This document shows, in pieces, positions 25,920 through 34,259 of a DNA stretch of 64,000 nt. The translations under genes were made by a program, and so were the position numbers. The stretch lies in contig CACWXY010000009.1 in NCBI GenBank assembly GCA_902764915.1, positions 38,729 to 102,728 on the forward strand, given 5' to 3'. Numbering within the stretch: position 1 is the first letter of the stretch; each line of letters begins with the position of its first letter. The notes under the pieces are model-generated. The model saw only the letters and a list, made by a program, of their open reading frames with translations, searched no databases and was not told the DNA's origin. This stretch comes from an uncultured Eubacteriales bacterium (GTDB taxonomy: Bacteria; Bacillota; Clostridia; Christensenellales; Aristaeellaceae).

Positions 25920-26905
25920 GCCTGCACCTTCTTTCCCCGCCGAAGGGCACGCCGAAGACTGCGCAGCCGCCGGGCATTGTATTCTTCATCCCGCAGCCGC
26001 GGATCCAGCGCATCCCGCAGACAGTTGCCAAACATGAAGAAGGCAAAGATCATCAGGGAAATCACCAGTGCCGGGAACAGGAACAGATGGAACTTGGAGG
26101 GCAGCATAAAGAAATTAATGCCCTCCGTGGACAGCTGTCCCAGGGATGTGCGGGGCGGGGTCACGCCAAGGCCGATATAGCTCATGCCGGCTTCCATAAA
26201 GATGGCGCCGGGAACGGCACTGGAAAGACCCACGGCGATATTCCCCAGAATATTGGGCAGGATATGCCGAAATACGATCCGCGCACCGCTGGCGCCCTGC
26301 AGACGCGCCGCCAGCGTAAACTCGCGGTTCTTGAACTGCATGACACGCCCGCGGAAACCGCGTGCTGAGCCCATCCAGCCCGACAGCGCCATGGCCAGTA
26401 CCATGGACTGTACACTGCCGCCCATGACAATCAGCAGAAGAATCAGGTAGATCATGGAGGGAATGCACAGCATAATGTCACATATGCGCATGATAACCAT
26501 ATCCACCCATCCGCCACACCATCCGGAGGTCGCCCCGATCACGGTTCCCAGAAGAAAAGGCGCCAGCGCACCCAGGAACCCGATTAGCAGCGAAGCCCGG
26601 GCACCGACCCATACGCGGGTCCACATATCGCGTCCGGTCTTGTCCGTGCCGAAAGGGTGCTCCCTGCAGGGTGCCAGATTGGAGGCCATCAGGTCAGCCT
26701 CGTCATACGCATAGGGCGAGAGTATCGGCGCCACGATCGCCAGCACGGCAATGACAGCGATCAGGATCAGGCAGAACACGGCCAGCCGGTTCCGAAACAG
26801 CCGCTTCCAGACCTCCGGCCAGTAGCGCGTGGAAGGACGTACAATCTGGTCCGCATCCCGGCTGCTCTCCGGGACCGGGGTAAAATCCAATTCCCTGGTA
26901 TCCAA
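25916..26905 (-). CDS. Peptide ABC transporter permease, OppC/DppC type
   Basis: A 329-residue inner-membrane permease. An N-terminal cytoplasmic segment is followed by the first helix at about 38-62 (AVFCLILIAVIAVLAIVAP), the family motif HPFGTDKTGRDMWTRVWVGA and the EAA loop near GARIVFRHILPN. It starts with a TTG at 26905, backed by AAGGAGG nine bases upstream; no better ATG is in frame there. It lies 15 bp after the OppB stop and overlaps oppD. Confidence 0.92.
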   Translation of the reverse strand: MDTRELDFTPVPESSRDADQIVRPSTRYWPEVWKRLFRNRLAVFCLILIAVIAVLAIVAPILSPYAYDEADLMASNLAPCREHPFGTDKTGRDMWTRVWVGARASLLIGFLGALAPFLLGTVIGATSGWCGGWVDMVIMRICDIMLCIPSMIYLILLLIVMGGSVQSMVLAMALSGWMGSARGFRGRVMQFKNREFTLAARLQGASGARIVFRHILPNILGNIAVGLSSAVPGAIFMEAGMSYIGLGVTPPRTSLGQLSTEGINFFMLPSKFHLFLFPALVISLMIFAFFMFGNCLRDALDPRLRDEEYNARRLRSLRRALRRGKKVQA

Positions 26906-26920
26906 TGTCTTCGTCCTCCT

Positions 26921-27838
26921 TTACGCTACCTTGACCCGCGGGTCCACAATCCCGTAGAGCAGGTCTACCAGGAAATTGGCCGCTACCACGACGACTGCCT
27001 GGAACACGACCAGCCCCAGCGCCATGGTATAATCGAGTTCATTAATCGATGTCACGAAATACTTGCCCAGTCCCGGCACGGAAAAGATCTTTTCGATCAC
27101 ATAGGAACCCATGAGCAGTCCCGCGATCTCCAGCCCCAGATTGGTCACAAGGGGCAGTATGGCATTGCGGATCTGATGAAACACAATAATCCGTATATTG
27201 GACAGCCCCTTGGCTTTCGCCGTGCGCAGGTAATCCTGCTGCCCCACTTCCAGCATCAGTGTACGCATGAAGCGGCAGTACCCGGCGATCAGCCCCAGTG
27301 ACAGACAGATCGTGGGAAGAATGGTATAGGAGAAGTTCTTCCATCCGCTGGCCGGGAACCAGTGCAGCTGTACCGAGAACAGAAGCTGCAGAAGCGCGGC
27401 CAGTACATAGGATGGGATTGCGGTGGTCAGTATGGTCAGCATCTGCGTCCCGTAGTCCAGCCCGCTGCCCCGCCGGTAAGCGGAGAGTATGCCCAGAAGA
27501 ATGCCTGTGGGAATGCCGAAGAGTATGGCCTGTACTGCCAGCTGTGCCGTCACCGGAAAATACTGGATAATCACATCATTGACCGAACGCCCGGGATGTG
27601 CCAGGGAATACCCGAAGTCCAGATGCACAAGATTGCCCAGAAACCGCACATACTGCTGCCACAGCGGATCCGAAAGCCCATAGTAGTCCATGAGCCGCTC
27701 CGCATTGGTCATATCCAGGGGATTGGCCACAATAAACGGATTGCCGGGCAGCATACGGATCAGAAAAAAGCAGATCGTGGCAATCATCCACACGGTTGCC
27801 AGTGAGATCAGAAAACGCCTCAGTATATATCGCAGCAT
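26921..27838 (-). CDS. Peptide ABC transporter permease, OppB/DppB type
   Basis: A 305-residue permease starting MLRYILRRF with the first helix at about 10-30 (ISLATVWMIATICFFLIRML). It has the conserved GDFGYS-like LDFGYSLAHPGRSV and the EAA motif in LRTAKAKGLSNIRIIVFHQ. ATG at 27838 was preferred over an upstream in-frame start at 27880, which falls in the hairpin region. It forms the translocation pore with OppC. It is separated from the binding-protein gene by a 78-bp gap holding a hairpin, a common layout that lets the binding protein be made in excess. Confidence 0.92.
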   Translation of the reverse strand: MLRYILRRFLISLATVWMIATICFFLIRMLPGNPFIVANPLDMTNAERLMDYYGLSDPLWQQYVRFLGNLVHLDFGYSLAHPGRSVNDVIIQYFPVTAQLAVQAILFGIPTGILLGILSAYRRGSGLDYGTQMLTILTTAIPSYVLAALLQLLFSVQLHWFPASGWKNFSYTILPTICLSLGLIAGYCRFMRTLMLEVGQQDYLRTAKAKGLSNIRIIVFHQIRNAILPLVTNLGLEIAGLLMGSYVIEKIFSVPGLGKYFVTSINELDYTMALGLVVFQAVVVVAANFLVDLLYGIVDPRVKVA

Positions 27839-27868
27839 GCTGTCCCAACCTTTCCATGATACGGACGA

Positions 27869-27892
27869 GAGGAGGGACATATGCCCCTCCTC
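27869..27892 (-). other. Intercistronic hairpin between the peptide-binding protein and permease genes
   Basis: The stem gaggaggg/ccctcctc (8 bp) with an 8-nt loop lies 24 nt after the binding-protein stop. There is no T-run directly after it on the minus strand, so it more likely stabilises the upstream mRNA or thins downstream transcription than ends it fully. Confidence 0.5.
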
Positions 27893-27915
27893 TTGCCCTG
27901 CTCTGTTTTTTTCAC

Positions 27916-29589
27916 TCAGTGTGCCGCCACTGTCGTGTTGGCAATGCCGTAGCCGTTTTCCAGGTAGGGATTGACCCAGCCTTCCACGTACGGCTTCACA
28001 ATCTCAAACCCGCCGCCGGCATAGAGCGGGAAGAAGACGAAGTCATCATAGAGCATCTGCTCGGCCTTCGCGGCATCCGCATACCGGCTGGCCTCGTCAA
28101 AATTGGCATACATGGATTCCACCAGCGCGTCATAGTCCGCATTCGCATGTATGGAAGCCATAAAGCTCGGAACACCGCTGGCCTGGAAACCGGCTGCGTC
28201 GGACACGCCGCCGGTGGTTTCCCAGTAACTGAGAAGCTCCAGCATATTGTCCGGATTCAGCGTCAGCTGCTGGGTATACAGGTCATAGTTCATGAACACC
28301 ATGCTCATGATGGCAGACTGAATAGGCTGCATATTGATCTCAATGTTTTCCAGTCCCAGGATACTCTTCCACAGGGATACCATGGTCACGGCAAACATCT
28401 TCTGCACATCCGTCTCAAAGCAGAGATAGCTGAGCTTGGGAAGCTCGGATACGCTCGCATAGCCCAGCTCTTCCAGTGCCTTCTGCAGGCATTCCCTGGC
28501 CTTGTCCGCATCCCCGGTCAGCGGGATCACGTTTTCCATGGGGAAACTGTCCACATACGTGCTCTCGCCATAGGGAATGTTGGGGTCCACATAGCGGTTG
28601 AACGCGGTTTCGCTGGGAGAAATGGAATCCACCAGTGCCTCGCGGTCCACGGCATAGCACAGCGCCATACGGAAATTCCTGTTCTTCAGAAGCGCGGTCA
28701 CGTCCTCGCCGCGGCTCTGGAAGCCGTCGCCCTCGGTATAGGTAAAGCCGGTGGTATTGAACTCAATGCCGACCACATTGCCGGCCGTATACTTATTGCA
28801 GTTTTCTTCTCCGAGCAGTTCCACCAGTTCATTGGGCACATTGACCATGACATCCACTTCGTCATTCTGCCACATGGAGTAGCGGGAGGAGATATCGGCG
28901 GAATAGTAGAGCCCGACATTCCGCACCGGGAAATAGGTATCCGCATAGATGTAATCCGGATTCTTATGCAGTGTCAGGGATGTGCCGATCGTCCAGTCAT
29001 CCAGAATATAGGGTCCGGAATACTGGAGGTCCGCAGGCGTTCCGCCGTAGGCAGCGCCCTTTGCTTCGACGAACGCGCGGTTCACGGGATAGATCTCCAG
29101 CTTACCGTTAAAGGTGACGTTCGGCGCGGCAAGGGTTACCACAAATGTCTTGTCGTCCAACGCATAAATACCCTCGCAGGTGTCAAGACTGCCGTTGATC
29201 GTATCCTCACCGCCCACAAACATCCACGCATTGTCGCCGGTCAGGTAGTTCTTGATCATAAAGTATACGAAGTCATCCGCGACAATCGGCGTGCCGTCGG
29301 AATACCGGGCATCCTTGATCGTGTAGGTATAGGTTGTCCCATCCTCGGACACGGTCATGGTGTCACATAATTCCGGGATCACTTCCAGGCCAATGGAGCG
29401 GTACAGAAGCGCACTGGTGAGATAGAATACATAGGTGTCCAGATTAGACTTGGACTCCAGTGTATTGAGCGTCACAGGCTCGGCGGAAATAAGGATATTC
29501 AGCGTATCGTTTTCCGCTGCGGCGGACAGGGATGTGCATCCAAACACCAGACACAGGCACAGGATACAGGAGAGCATTCTTTTCAGCAT
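27916..29589 (-). CDS. Extracellular peptide-binding protein (SBP family 5)
   Basis: A 557-residue secreted protein. MLKRMLSCILCLCLVFGC is a signal sequence with a possible lipobox (VFGC). Phe at -2 is unusual for a lipobox, and cleavage after LSAAA is an alternative. The mature part has family-5 features: NILISAEPVTLNTLES near the start, DFVYFMIKNYLTG, and DKARECLQKALEELGYA toward the C-terminus. It should capture di- or oligopeptides outside the membrane and deliver them to OppBC. The start at 29589 has GAGGAAGG before it. It is the first gene of the eleven-gene operon and has a near-consensus promoter 97 bp upstream. Confidence 0.92.
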   Translation of the reverse strand: MLKRMLSCILCLCLVFGCTSLSAAAENDTLNILISAEPVTLNTLESKSNLDTYVFYLTSALLYRSIGLEVIPELCDTMTVSEDGTTYTYTIKDARYSDGTPIVADDFVYFMIKNYLTGDNAWMFVGGEDTINGSLDTCEGIYALDDKTFVVTLAAPNVTFNGKLEIYPVNRAFVEAKGAAYGGTPADLQYSGPYILDDWTIGTSLTLHKNPDYIYADTYFPVRNVGLYYSADISSRYSMWQNDEVDVMVNVPNELVELLGEENCNKYTAGNVVGIEFNTTGFTYTEGDGFQSRGEDVTALLKNRNFRMALCYAVDREALVDSISPSETAFNRYVDPNIPYGESTYVDSFPMENVIPLTGDADKARECLQKALEELGYASVSELPKLSYLCFETDVQKMFAVTMVSLWKSILGLENIEINMQPIQSAIMSMVFMNYDLYTQQLTLNPDNMLELLSYWETTGGVSDAAGFQASGVPSFMASIHANADYDALVESMYANFDEASRYADAAKAEQMLYDDFVFFPLYAGGGFEIVKPYVEGWVNPYLENGYGIANTTVAAH

Positions 29590-29685
29590 GAGGCTACCTT
29601 CCTCTCGTTCAGTATGCAAGCCGGTCACGGCTTTTTTCAGGCGAATGGCGCAATTTCGCGGGTTATCATGCAGCCACTGCTGTCG

Positions 29686-29714
29686 ATTGTAGGAGATACC
29701 CTCACCTGCGTCAA
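29686..29714 (-). promoter_or_regulatory. Promoter of the peptide-use operon
   Basis: On the minus strand, TTGACG (29714-29709), a 17-bp spacer and TACAAT (29691-29686) form a strong sigma-A promoter about 97 bp before the binding-protein ATG. Confidence 0.75.
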
Positions 29715-29786
29715 GGCATGATACAGGAAATGCATCGGAAAAACATACCGTATCCTGTATTGTTCCGTGTGCTTTCTCTCTATCCG

Positions 29787-29795
29787 TGCTATGAT
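29787..29795 (+). promoter_or_regulatory. Extended -10 promoter of the amidohydrolase-cyclodeaminase pair
   Basis: TGCTATGAT (29787-29795) is an extended -10 about 24 bp before the ATG. No good -35 stands at 17 bp (TTGTTC lies 24 bp away), so an activator may be needed (inference). Confidence 0.5.
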
Positions 29796-29818
29796 GGAAG
29801 CAGAAAGGATGATGACAG

Positions 29819-31066
29819 ATGACGTATGTGCTCAAAGGCCGAATGATTGACGGCATCCAGGACACAGCACTGGAAAACGGATGCGTCGCCATACAGGGCA
29901 ACCGCATTGTCTATGCGGGACCGGATCACGAATACACGCCGCCGGAGAACGCGACTGTCCTGGACTGCGCAGGCGGCACCATACTCCCCGGGTTTATCGA
30001 TGTGCACGCGCATCTCACCGGCTATGAGGATGCCGGGAGCTATGCCGGCGGTCAGCTCTTCGGCGATCAGCTGATCGGGGCTGTGCATGAACTGACACTG
30101 CTGCTGGAAGCCGGCTTCACCGGCCTTCGAGACATGTCCCTGGCCGGGCTTTACCTGTCCCGGGGTGTGGAACGCGGCGCGATCCCGGGACCGCGGATTG
30201 TCCCCGGCGGCCGCGTCATCGGCATGACGTCCGGGCATGTGGACATGCATCCGGAATGGACCCGGGAAGAGATCAACCGCCTTGATCCGCTGTCCTACCT
30301 CTGCGACGGACCGGATGACTGCGTGAGGGCAGTGCGCGAACAGTTCCGCATGGGCGCCAAGTTCATCAAGATCTGCGCAACCGGCGGTGTCTCCTCGCCT
30401 ACCGACCGGATTGACGATGTCCAGTTTTCCCCCGAAGAACTCCGGGCCATGGTACAGGAGGCCCGGCGGCATCACAGCTATGTCACTGCGCACTGCACAG
30501 GCTACGAGGGCGCCTATCAGGCACTGCTGGCCGGCGTTGAGTGTATTGAGCACGGCGTTATGCTGACCGAGCGCGAGGTCGCTCTGATGGCGGAAAAGCA
30601 TGTGCCCCTGGTCTCCACGCTCTGGGTATCGCTTAATGTGGCCAATCTGCCCGGCATGCCTGCGTTCGCGAGGGAAAAGGCCCGGACCTGTGCGGAATAC
30701 AACCGCAAGACCATTGCCCTGTGCCGGCAGTACGGCGTTCCCGTTGCTCTGGGCACGGATTTCAGCAATTCCCGGAATACATCCTACCTGACCATCGGCC
30801 GCGAGTTCGAGGCCATGGTCGAAGGCGGGCTTACACCCATGGAAGCCATCCGCGGCGGCACGAGCATAGCCGCTTCCGTCATGCGCATGAATGACCTGGG
30901 CGTCCTGAAGGAAGGCTGCCTGGCCGATATCGCGGTAACGGACGGCAATCCTCTGGAAAACATATCCTGTCTTGCCGACGCACAGCATATTCCGCTTGTC
31001 ATCGCAGACGGAAAAATCGTAAAGAACCGTCTTTCCACATCGGCCGCGGAAGGAGGACACCCATGA
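29819..31066 (+). CDS. Amidohydrolase (imidazolonepropionase/Xaa-Pro-dipeptidase-like)
   Basis: A 415-residue metal-dependent amidohydrolase. The HxH metal pair is in PGFIDVHAHLTGY. The carboxylated-lysine region FIKICATGG, later His in VTAHCTGYEG and IEHGVML, and the metal Asp in LGTDFSN are all present. The family includes imidazolonepropionases, aryldialkylphosphatase-like enzymes and Xaa-Pro or Xaa-Arg dipeptidases. Placed opposite a peptide importer operon, a dipeptidase or cyclic-peptide hydrolase role is plausible but not shown. It has no signal peptide. Its stop overlaps the next start (ATGA). Confidence 0.88.
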   Translation: MTYVLKGRMIDGIQDTALENGCVAIQGNRIVYAGPDHEYTPPENATVLDCAGGTILPGFIDVHAHLTGYEDAGSYAGGQLFGDQLIGAVHELTLLLEAGFTGLRDMSLAGLYLSRGVERGAIPGPRIVPGGRVIGMTSGHVDMHPEWTREEINRLDPLSYLCDGPDDCVRAVREQFRMGAKFIKICATGGVSSPTDRIDDVQFSPEELRAMVQEARRHHSYVTAHCTGYEGAYQALLAGVECIEHGVMLTEREVALMAEKHVPLVSTLWVSLNVANLPGMPAFAREKARTCAEYNRKTIALCRQYGVPVALGTDFSNSRNTSYLTIGREFEAMVEGGLTPMEAIRGGTSIAASVMRMNDLGVLKEGCLADIAVTDGNPLENISCLADAQHIPLVIADGKIVKNRLSTSAAEGGHP

Positions 31067-32022
31067 TACTGATCGATCGCGACGAGGTGTATGAAAAACT
31101 GACCATGCCCCGGTGCATTTCGCTGATGAAGGAAGCGTTTGCCGGTCTCGCCCGCGGTGTGAATACCCAGATCGTGCGCACCGGCATGCGCCTGGACAAT
31201 GGCGCGCTGGCCTTCATGCCCTGTTCGCTGGGCGAACGCGGGACCTTCGGGGCAAAGATCATCTCCGTCTATCCCGGCAACAGCCAGGACGGGTATCCCT
31301 CGCATCAGGGGGAAGTCCTGCTCTTTGAGAGCGCGCACGGCACACCGGTGGCACTGGCTGACGCCTGCGCCATTACAGAAATCCGCACAGCAGCTGCCAG
31401 TGCCGCCGCGACCGATCTTCTGGCGCGGCCGGACGCGCATGCACTGGCCATGCTGGGCTCCGGCGCGCAGGCGGTCACGCATCTGGAAGCCATGCTGGCG
31501 GTCCGTCCTGTCTGCGATGTCTATGTCTGGAGCCCGACCCCAAGTCATGCCGCTGACTATGCAGCGCGCATGGCTGTACGCTATCCCAGGCTTGCCCTGC
31601 ATCTGTGCGCATCCCCCCGGGAGGCCGCGCAGCACGCGGATATCCTGTGTACCGTATGCCGCAGCCGGGATCCTTTCCTCACCAGGGATATGGTGCAGCC
31701 CGGCGCACATATCAATGCTGTCGGCACATGCTCGCCTGTCTCCCGGGAAGTATCCTCCGACCTGGTAGCCGCTGCCAGACTGTATGTGGACCAGGTGGAA
31801 GCCTGCAGAGCGGAGAGCGGCGAATACCTGATACCGCTGAAGGAAGGCCTGATTACAGAAAGCCATATTCAGGGTTCCATTGGCGATGTACTGACAGACA
31901 AAGCCCGCGGACGGGAGAGCATGCAGGAAATCACGCTGTTTGACTCGCTTGGGCTTGCCATGGAGGACGTCATCTGTGCCGATGACCTGTACCGGGAAAA
32001 GATCCGGATGCAGGCCACGTAA
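31063..32022 (+). CDS. Ornithine cyclodeaminase/mu-crystallin family protein (second copy)
   Basis: A 319-residue protein, exactly as long as the copy at 21703-22662. It carries the same blocks (TEIRTAAASAAATDLLAR, LGSGAQAVTHLEAM, NAVGTCSPVSREVSSDLVAAARLY). The two are clearly paralogues, yet their N-termini and Rossmann motifs differ, so they are probably not a recent duplication. It is expected to be an NAD(P)-dependent imine-handling enzyme; the substrate is unknown. It is translationally coupled to the amidohydrolase, which may feed it. Confidence 0.88.
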   Translation: MILIDRDEVYEKLTMPRCISLMKEAFAGLARGVNTQIVRTGMRLDNGALAFMPCSLGERGTFGAKIISVYPGNSQDGYPSHQGEVLLFESAHGTPVALADACAITEIRTAAASAAATDLLARPDAHALAMLGSGAQAVTHLEAMLAVRPVCDVYVWSPTPSHAADYAARMAVRYPRLALHLCASPREAAQHADILCTVCRSRDPFLTRDMVQPGAHINAVGTCSPVSREVSSDLVAAARLYVDQVEACRAESGEYLIPLKEGLITESHIQGSIGDVLTDKARGRESMQEITLFDSLGLAMEDVICADDLYREKIRMQAT

Positions 32023-32162
32023 GGAAAAGCGGCCAGCCTGTATCATCTTCACACCCCTGCCAAACGCAGATGTACCTTCCTCACGCGCTGCCTTCAGGCG
32101 CAGTGCACTCCGGGATTGCCGCTGTACCGGCATCTGCCGGAAAGCCGTGAATACAGAAACCG

Positions 32163-32209
32163 GGACCGCTCTGACAGGAACCGTACGTTCCCTCGCAGCG
32201 GTCCTTTTT
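32163..32209 (+). terminator. Terminator of the amidohydrolase-cyclodeaminase pair
   Basis: The stem ggaccgct/agcggtcc (32163-32170 / 32197-32204) encloses a second stem ggaac/gttcc and is followed by five T residues. The 140 bp between the cyclodeaminase stop and this hairpin shows no coding signal. Confidence 0.7.
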
Positions 32210-32316
32210 CATGCACTGAACGCCCCTGTGCTCCAGCCCGTAAATCCAGGGAACCATGTTTTCCGAAGGCACCGCAGGCCATGCATGCCGCCGCTCTTTC
32301 CTGGCATCTATCTGAA

Positions 32317-32349
32317 AAAGAGGCGGCAGATATCATCCGCCGCCTCTTT
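32317..32349 (-). terminator. Terminator of pectin operon A
   Basis: An 11-bp stem aaagaggcggc/gccgcctcttt is followed on the minus strand by a T-run (tttttcag), 15 bp past the last stop of the operon. It can also act for the plus strand. Confidence 0.85.
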
Positions 32350-32363
32350 GAGAGCACAATTCC

Positions 32364-33425
32364 TTACCAGTCCTTTTTCACCTGTTCCAGATCAATCACG
32401 CATACCTGTGCATTCCCATTCTCGTCAGGATTCGAGAAGAGGATCCGGTCGCCCTTGCGGTTAAAGGAAGGATGCTGATGGTCCGCGCCTGTCTTGCAGG
32501 AGCCGGTGGTCGCAATCAGCTTGCATTTCTTGGTCGCGCGCTCTATCAGCACGACGCCTTCCTGAACCTCCGTTCCCAGATAGCTGATCCTGTCCGCGCA
32601 CAGCCACTTCCGGTCGCGGCTCAGGCACGGATGCAGCAGCTGAACGGACGTAGCCGCCACATCAAAGTGTCTTCCATCCTTGTCGCCGATAATAATGTTT
32701 CCGGTATGGACCTCGCCCTTGCTTCCGTCCACATGTCCCGCCGGATCCAGCTTCATCAACGCCATTTCCTGACCGTCGGCAGCCCACACCTCATGCGTAA
32801 TCCACTCGCTGGGATGCTCCACATAGTACGGCCGTACATAGCGTTCCCTGACATCAAACATCCAGGTGCGCTGGAACGCATCCCCTTCCGTCTCATGGAT
32901 ATAGAAAATCAGGTTCTCATCCGTGGGGCAGATCTGTGCATGTCCGAGGCGATAGTCCGACTGATAGACCACTTCCGCTTCTTTGCCCGGATCCAGGATC
33001 ACCAGCGCATACAGCTTGTTCGCCAGATGATAGGAGCAGGCAATACGGCCGGTATCCGCCGCCGTCAGATGGCCCGTGATCTGTCCGCCTTTGGGCAGGT
33101 CCCCGACCTTCTTCATCTCGCAGGTGTTCAGATCCACCGCATAGACTTCCGTTTCGTTTTTGCAGGTATAGCCGATATTCTTTTCCCTGTCCGTGGCAAA
33201 TCCGCGGTATGCGGCATCCGTGACCCGCTCGATCTCTCCTGTTTCCACGTTTGCCCGGAAGCATCCGCCATTGTGCTGTCCGGGCGTATCCTGCTTCATG
33301 AAGAAGAAGTACCGGTCATCGCATGAAAAGTTCTCACAGGTAAAGTACAGCTTGGCATTGCGCTCAGGGCCTTCCGTGTAACGCCGCACTGTATATCCGG
33401 TTACCTTGTCAACATATTCAGTCAT
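32364..33425 (-). CDS. Oligogalacturonate-lyase-like seven-bladed beta-propeller (PL22 type)
   Basis: A 353-residue intracellular-type protein without a signal peptide. Its repeats (CFRANVETGEIERVTD, IGYTCKNETEVYAVDLNT, ADGQEMALMKLDPAGH) and the blocks GHAQICPTDENLIFYIHE and HPSFNRKGDRILFSNPDE are those of Ogl, which splits digalacturonate into 4-deoxy-L-threo-5-hexosulose uronate. It is the last gene of an operon with a GH105 hydrolase and a sugar importer, which fits cytosolic breakdown of pectin fragments. Family members have diverged, so another uronate glycan is possible. The operon terminator lies 15 bp beyond. Confidence 0.78.
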   Translation of the reverse strand: MTEYVDKVTGYTVRRYTEGPERNAKLYFTCENFSCDDRYFFFMKQDTPGQHNGGCFRANVETGEIERVTDAAYRGFATDREKNIGYTCKNETEVYAVDLNTCEMKKVGDLPKGGQITGHLTAADTGRIACSYHLANKLYALVILDPGKEAEVVYQSDYRLGHAQICPTDENLIFYIHETEGDAFQRTWMFDVRERYVRPYYVEHPSEWITHEVWAADGQEMALMKLDPAGHVDGSKGEVHTGNIIIGDKDGRHFDVAATSVQLLHPCLSRDRKWLCADRISYLGTEVQEGVVLIERATKKCKLIATTGSCKTGADHQHPSFNRKGDRILFSNPDENGNAQVCVIDLEQVKKDW

Positions 33426-33438
33426 TGTATTGCACCTC

Positions 33439-34239
33439 TTACAGTTTTGTCACCTGTCCGCCCGGGACCGCGATCGGTGTCCCGTCATTGACAGAAATCC
33501 AGCATTCGCACGCATTCGGGTTATAGACAAAGGAATTGTCAGCGGCAAACTGCAGACGCCTGAAATTATCCATGCAGTCCATGAACTCAATATTCGTGCA
33601 GTACCAGATGTCATCCTTGCCGCCCATTTTTTCACAGAACGCTTCCATCAGATCCCAGTTGTCCCTGTCATCAAACTCATAGCTGTGTCCCCAGACATAC
33701 ATGAGATACAGGTACTGTCTCTTGAACAGTCCCAGGAATTCATCGCCCAGTTCCAGAAGCCGATGATTATGATGGCATGTCGCCTGCCAGCGGTACGGGT
33801 TTTCCGGCAGCGCAAAGGAATCCGAAGACCCGACCACACGGGCATAGCGAATGCCGCAGTCAGGCAGAAGCCGTTCGATCTCCGGGCTGACGGAGCCATT
33901 GGGATAGGCCAGACCGCGAACCGGCATCCCCAGTTTATCTTCCAGCCACTTCCGGTCCTCGATCACTTCCTGTGCCACTTCCGTCAGCGGACAGCGGGCA
34001 ATGGTCGGATGCGTGACGGTATGGCAGGCCACTTCATGTCCCTTGTACAGTTCCTGGATTTCCGAGGGATCGATCCGCCGTGCATCCCCGAAAAGCCCGC
34101 TGTTCAGGTTAAAGGTGCCCCGGATCCCGTTCCGGTTGAAGATCTCCACAAGCCGGCGGTCCGCCGTACGTCCGTCATCATAGCTCATGGTCAGTGCCTT
34201 GTGCTTGCCGCCGGGATAGCAGCAGTAAATACGGTTCAT
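33439..34239 (-). CDS. Polysaccharide deacetylase (CE4 / NodB-homology fold)
   Basis: A 266-residue protein with a NodB-type motif TMSYDDGRTADRR, where the usual TFDDG is SYDDG. Metal histidines follow in HEVACHTVTHPTI, and motif 3 is seen as GLAYPNGS. CE4 enzymes remove acetyl groups from sugars, so here it could deacetylate pectin fragments before cleavage. No signal peptide is seen, suggesting action after import. The Phe-to-Tyr change before DDG and the His-Thr-Val-Thr-His spacing occur in uncharacterised CE4 branches. It lies between GH2 and the oligogalacturonate lyase with gaps of 13-20 bp. Confidence 0.82.
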   Translation of the reverse strand: MNRIYCCYPGGKHKALTMSYDDGRTADRRLVEIFNRNGIRGTFNLNSGLFGDARRIDPSEIQELYKGHEVACHTVTHPTIARCPLTEVAQEVIEDRKWLEDKLGMPVRGLAYPNGSVSPEIERLLPDCGIRYARVVGSSDSFALPENPYRWQATCHHNHRLLELGDEFLGLFKRQYLYLMYVWGHSYEFDDRDNWDLMEAFCEKMGGKDDIWYCTNIEFMDCMDNFRRLQFAADNSFVYNPNACECWISVNDGTPIAVPGGQVTKL

Positions 34240-34259
34240 TGTTCCTTCACTCCTCTTTC

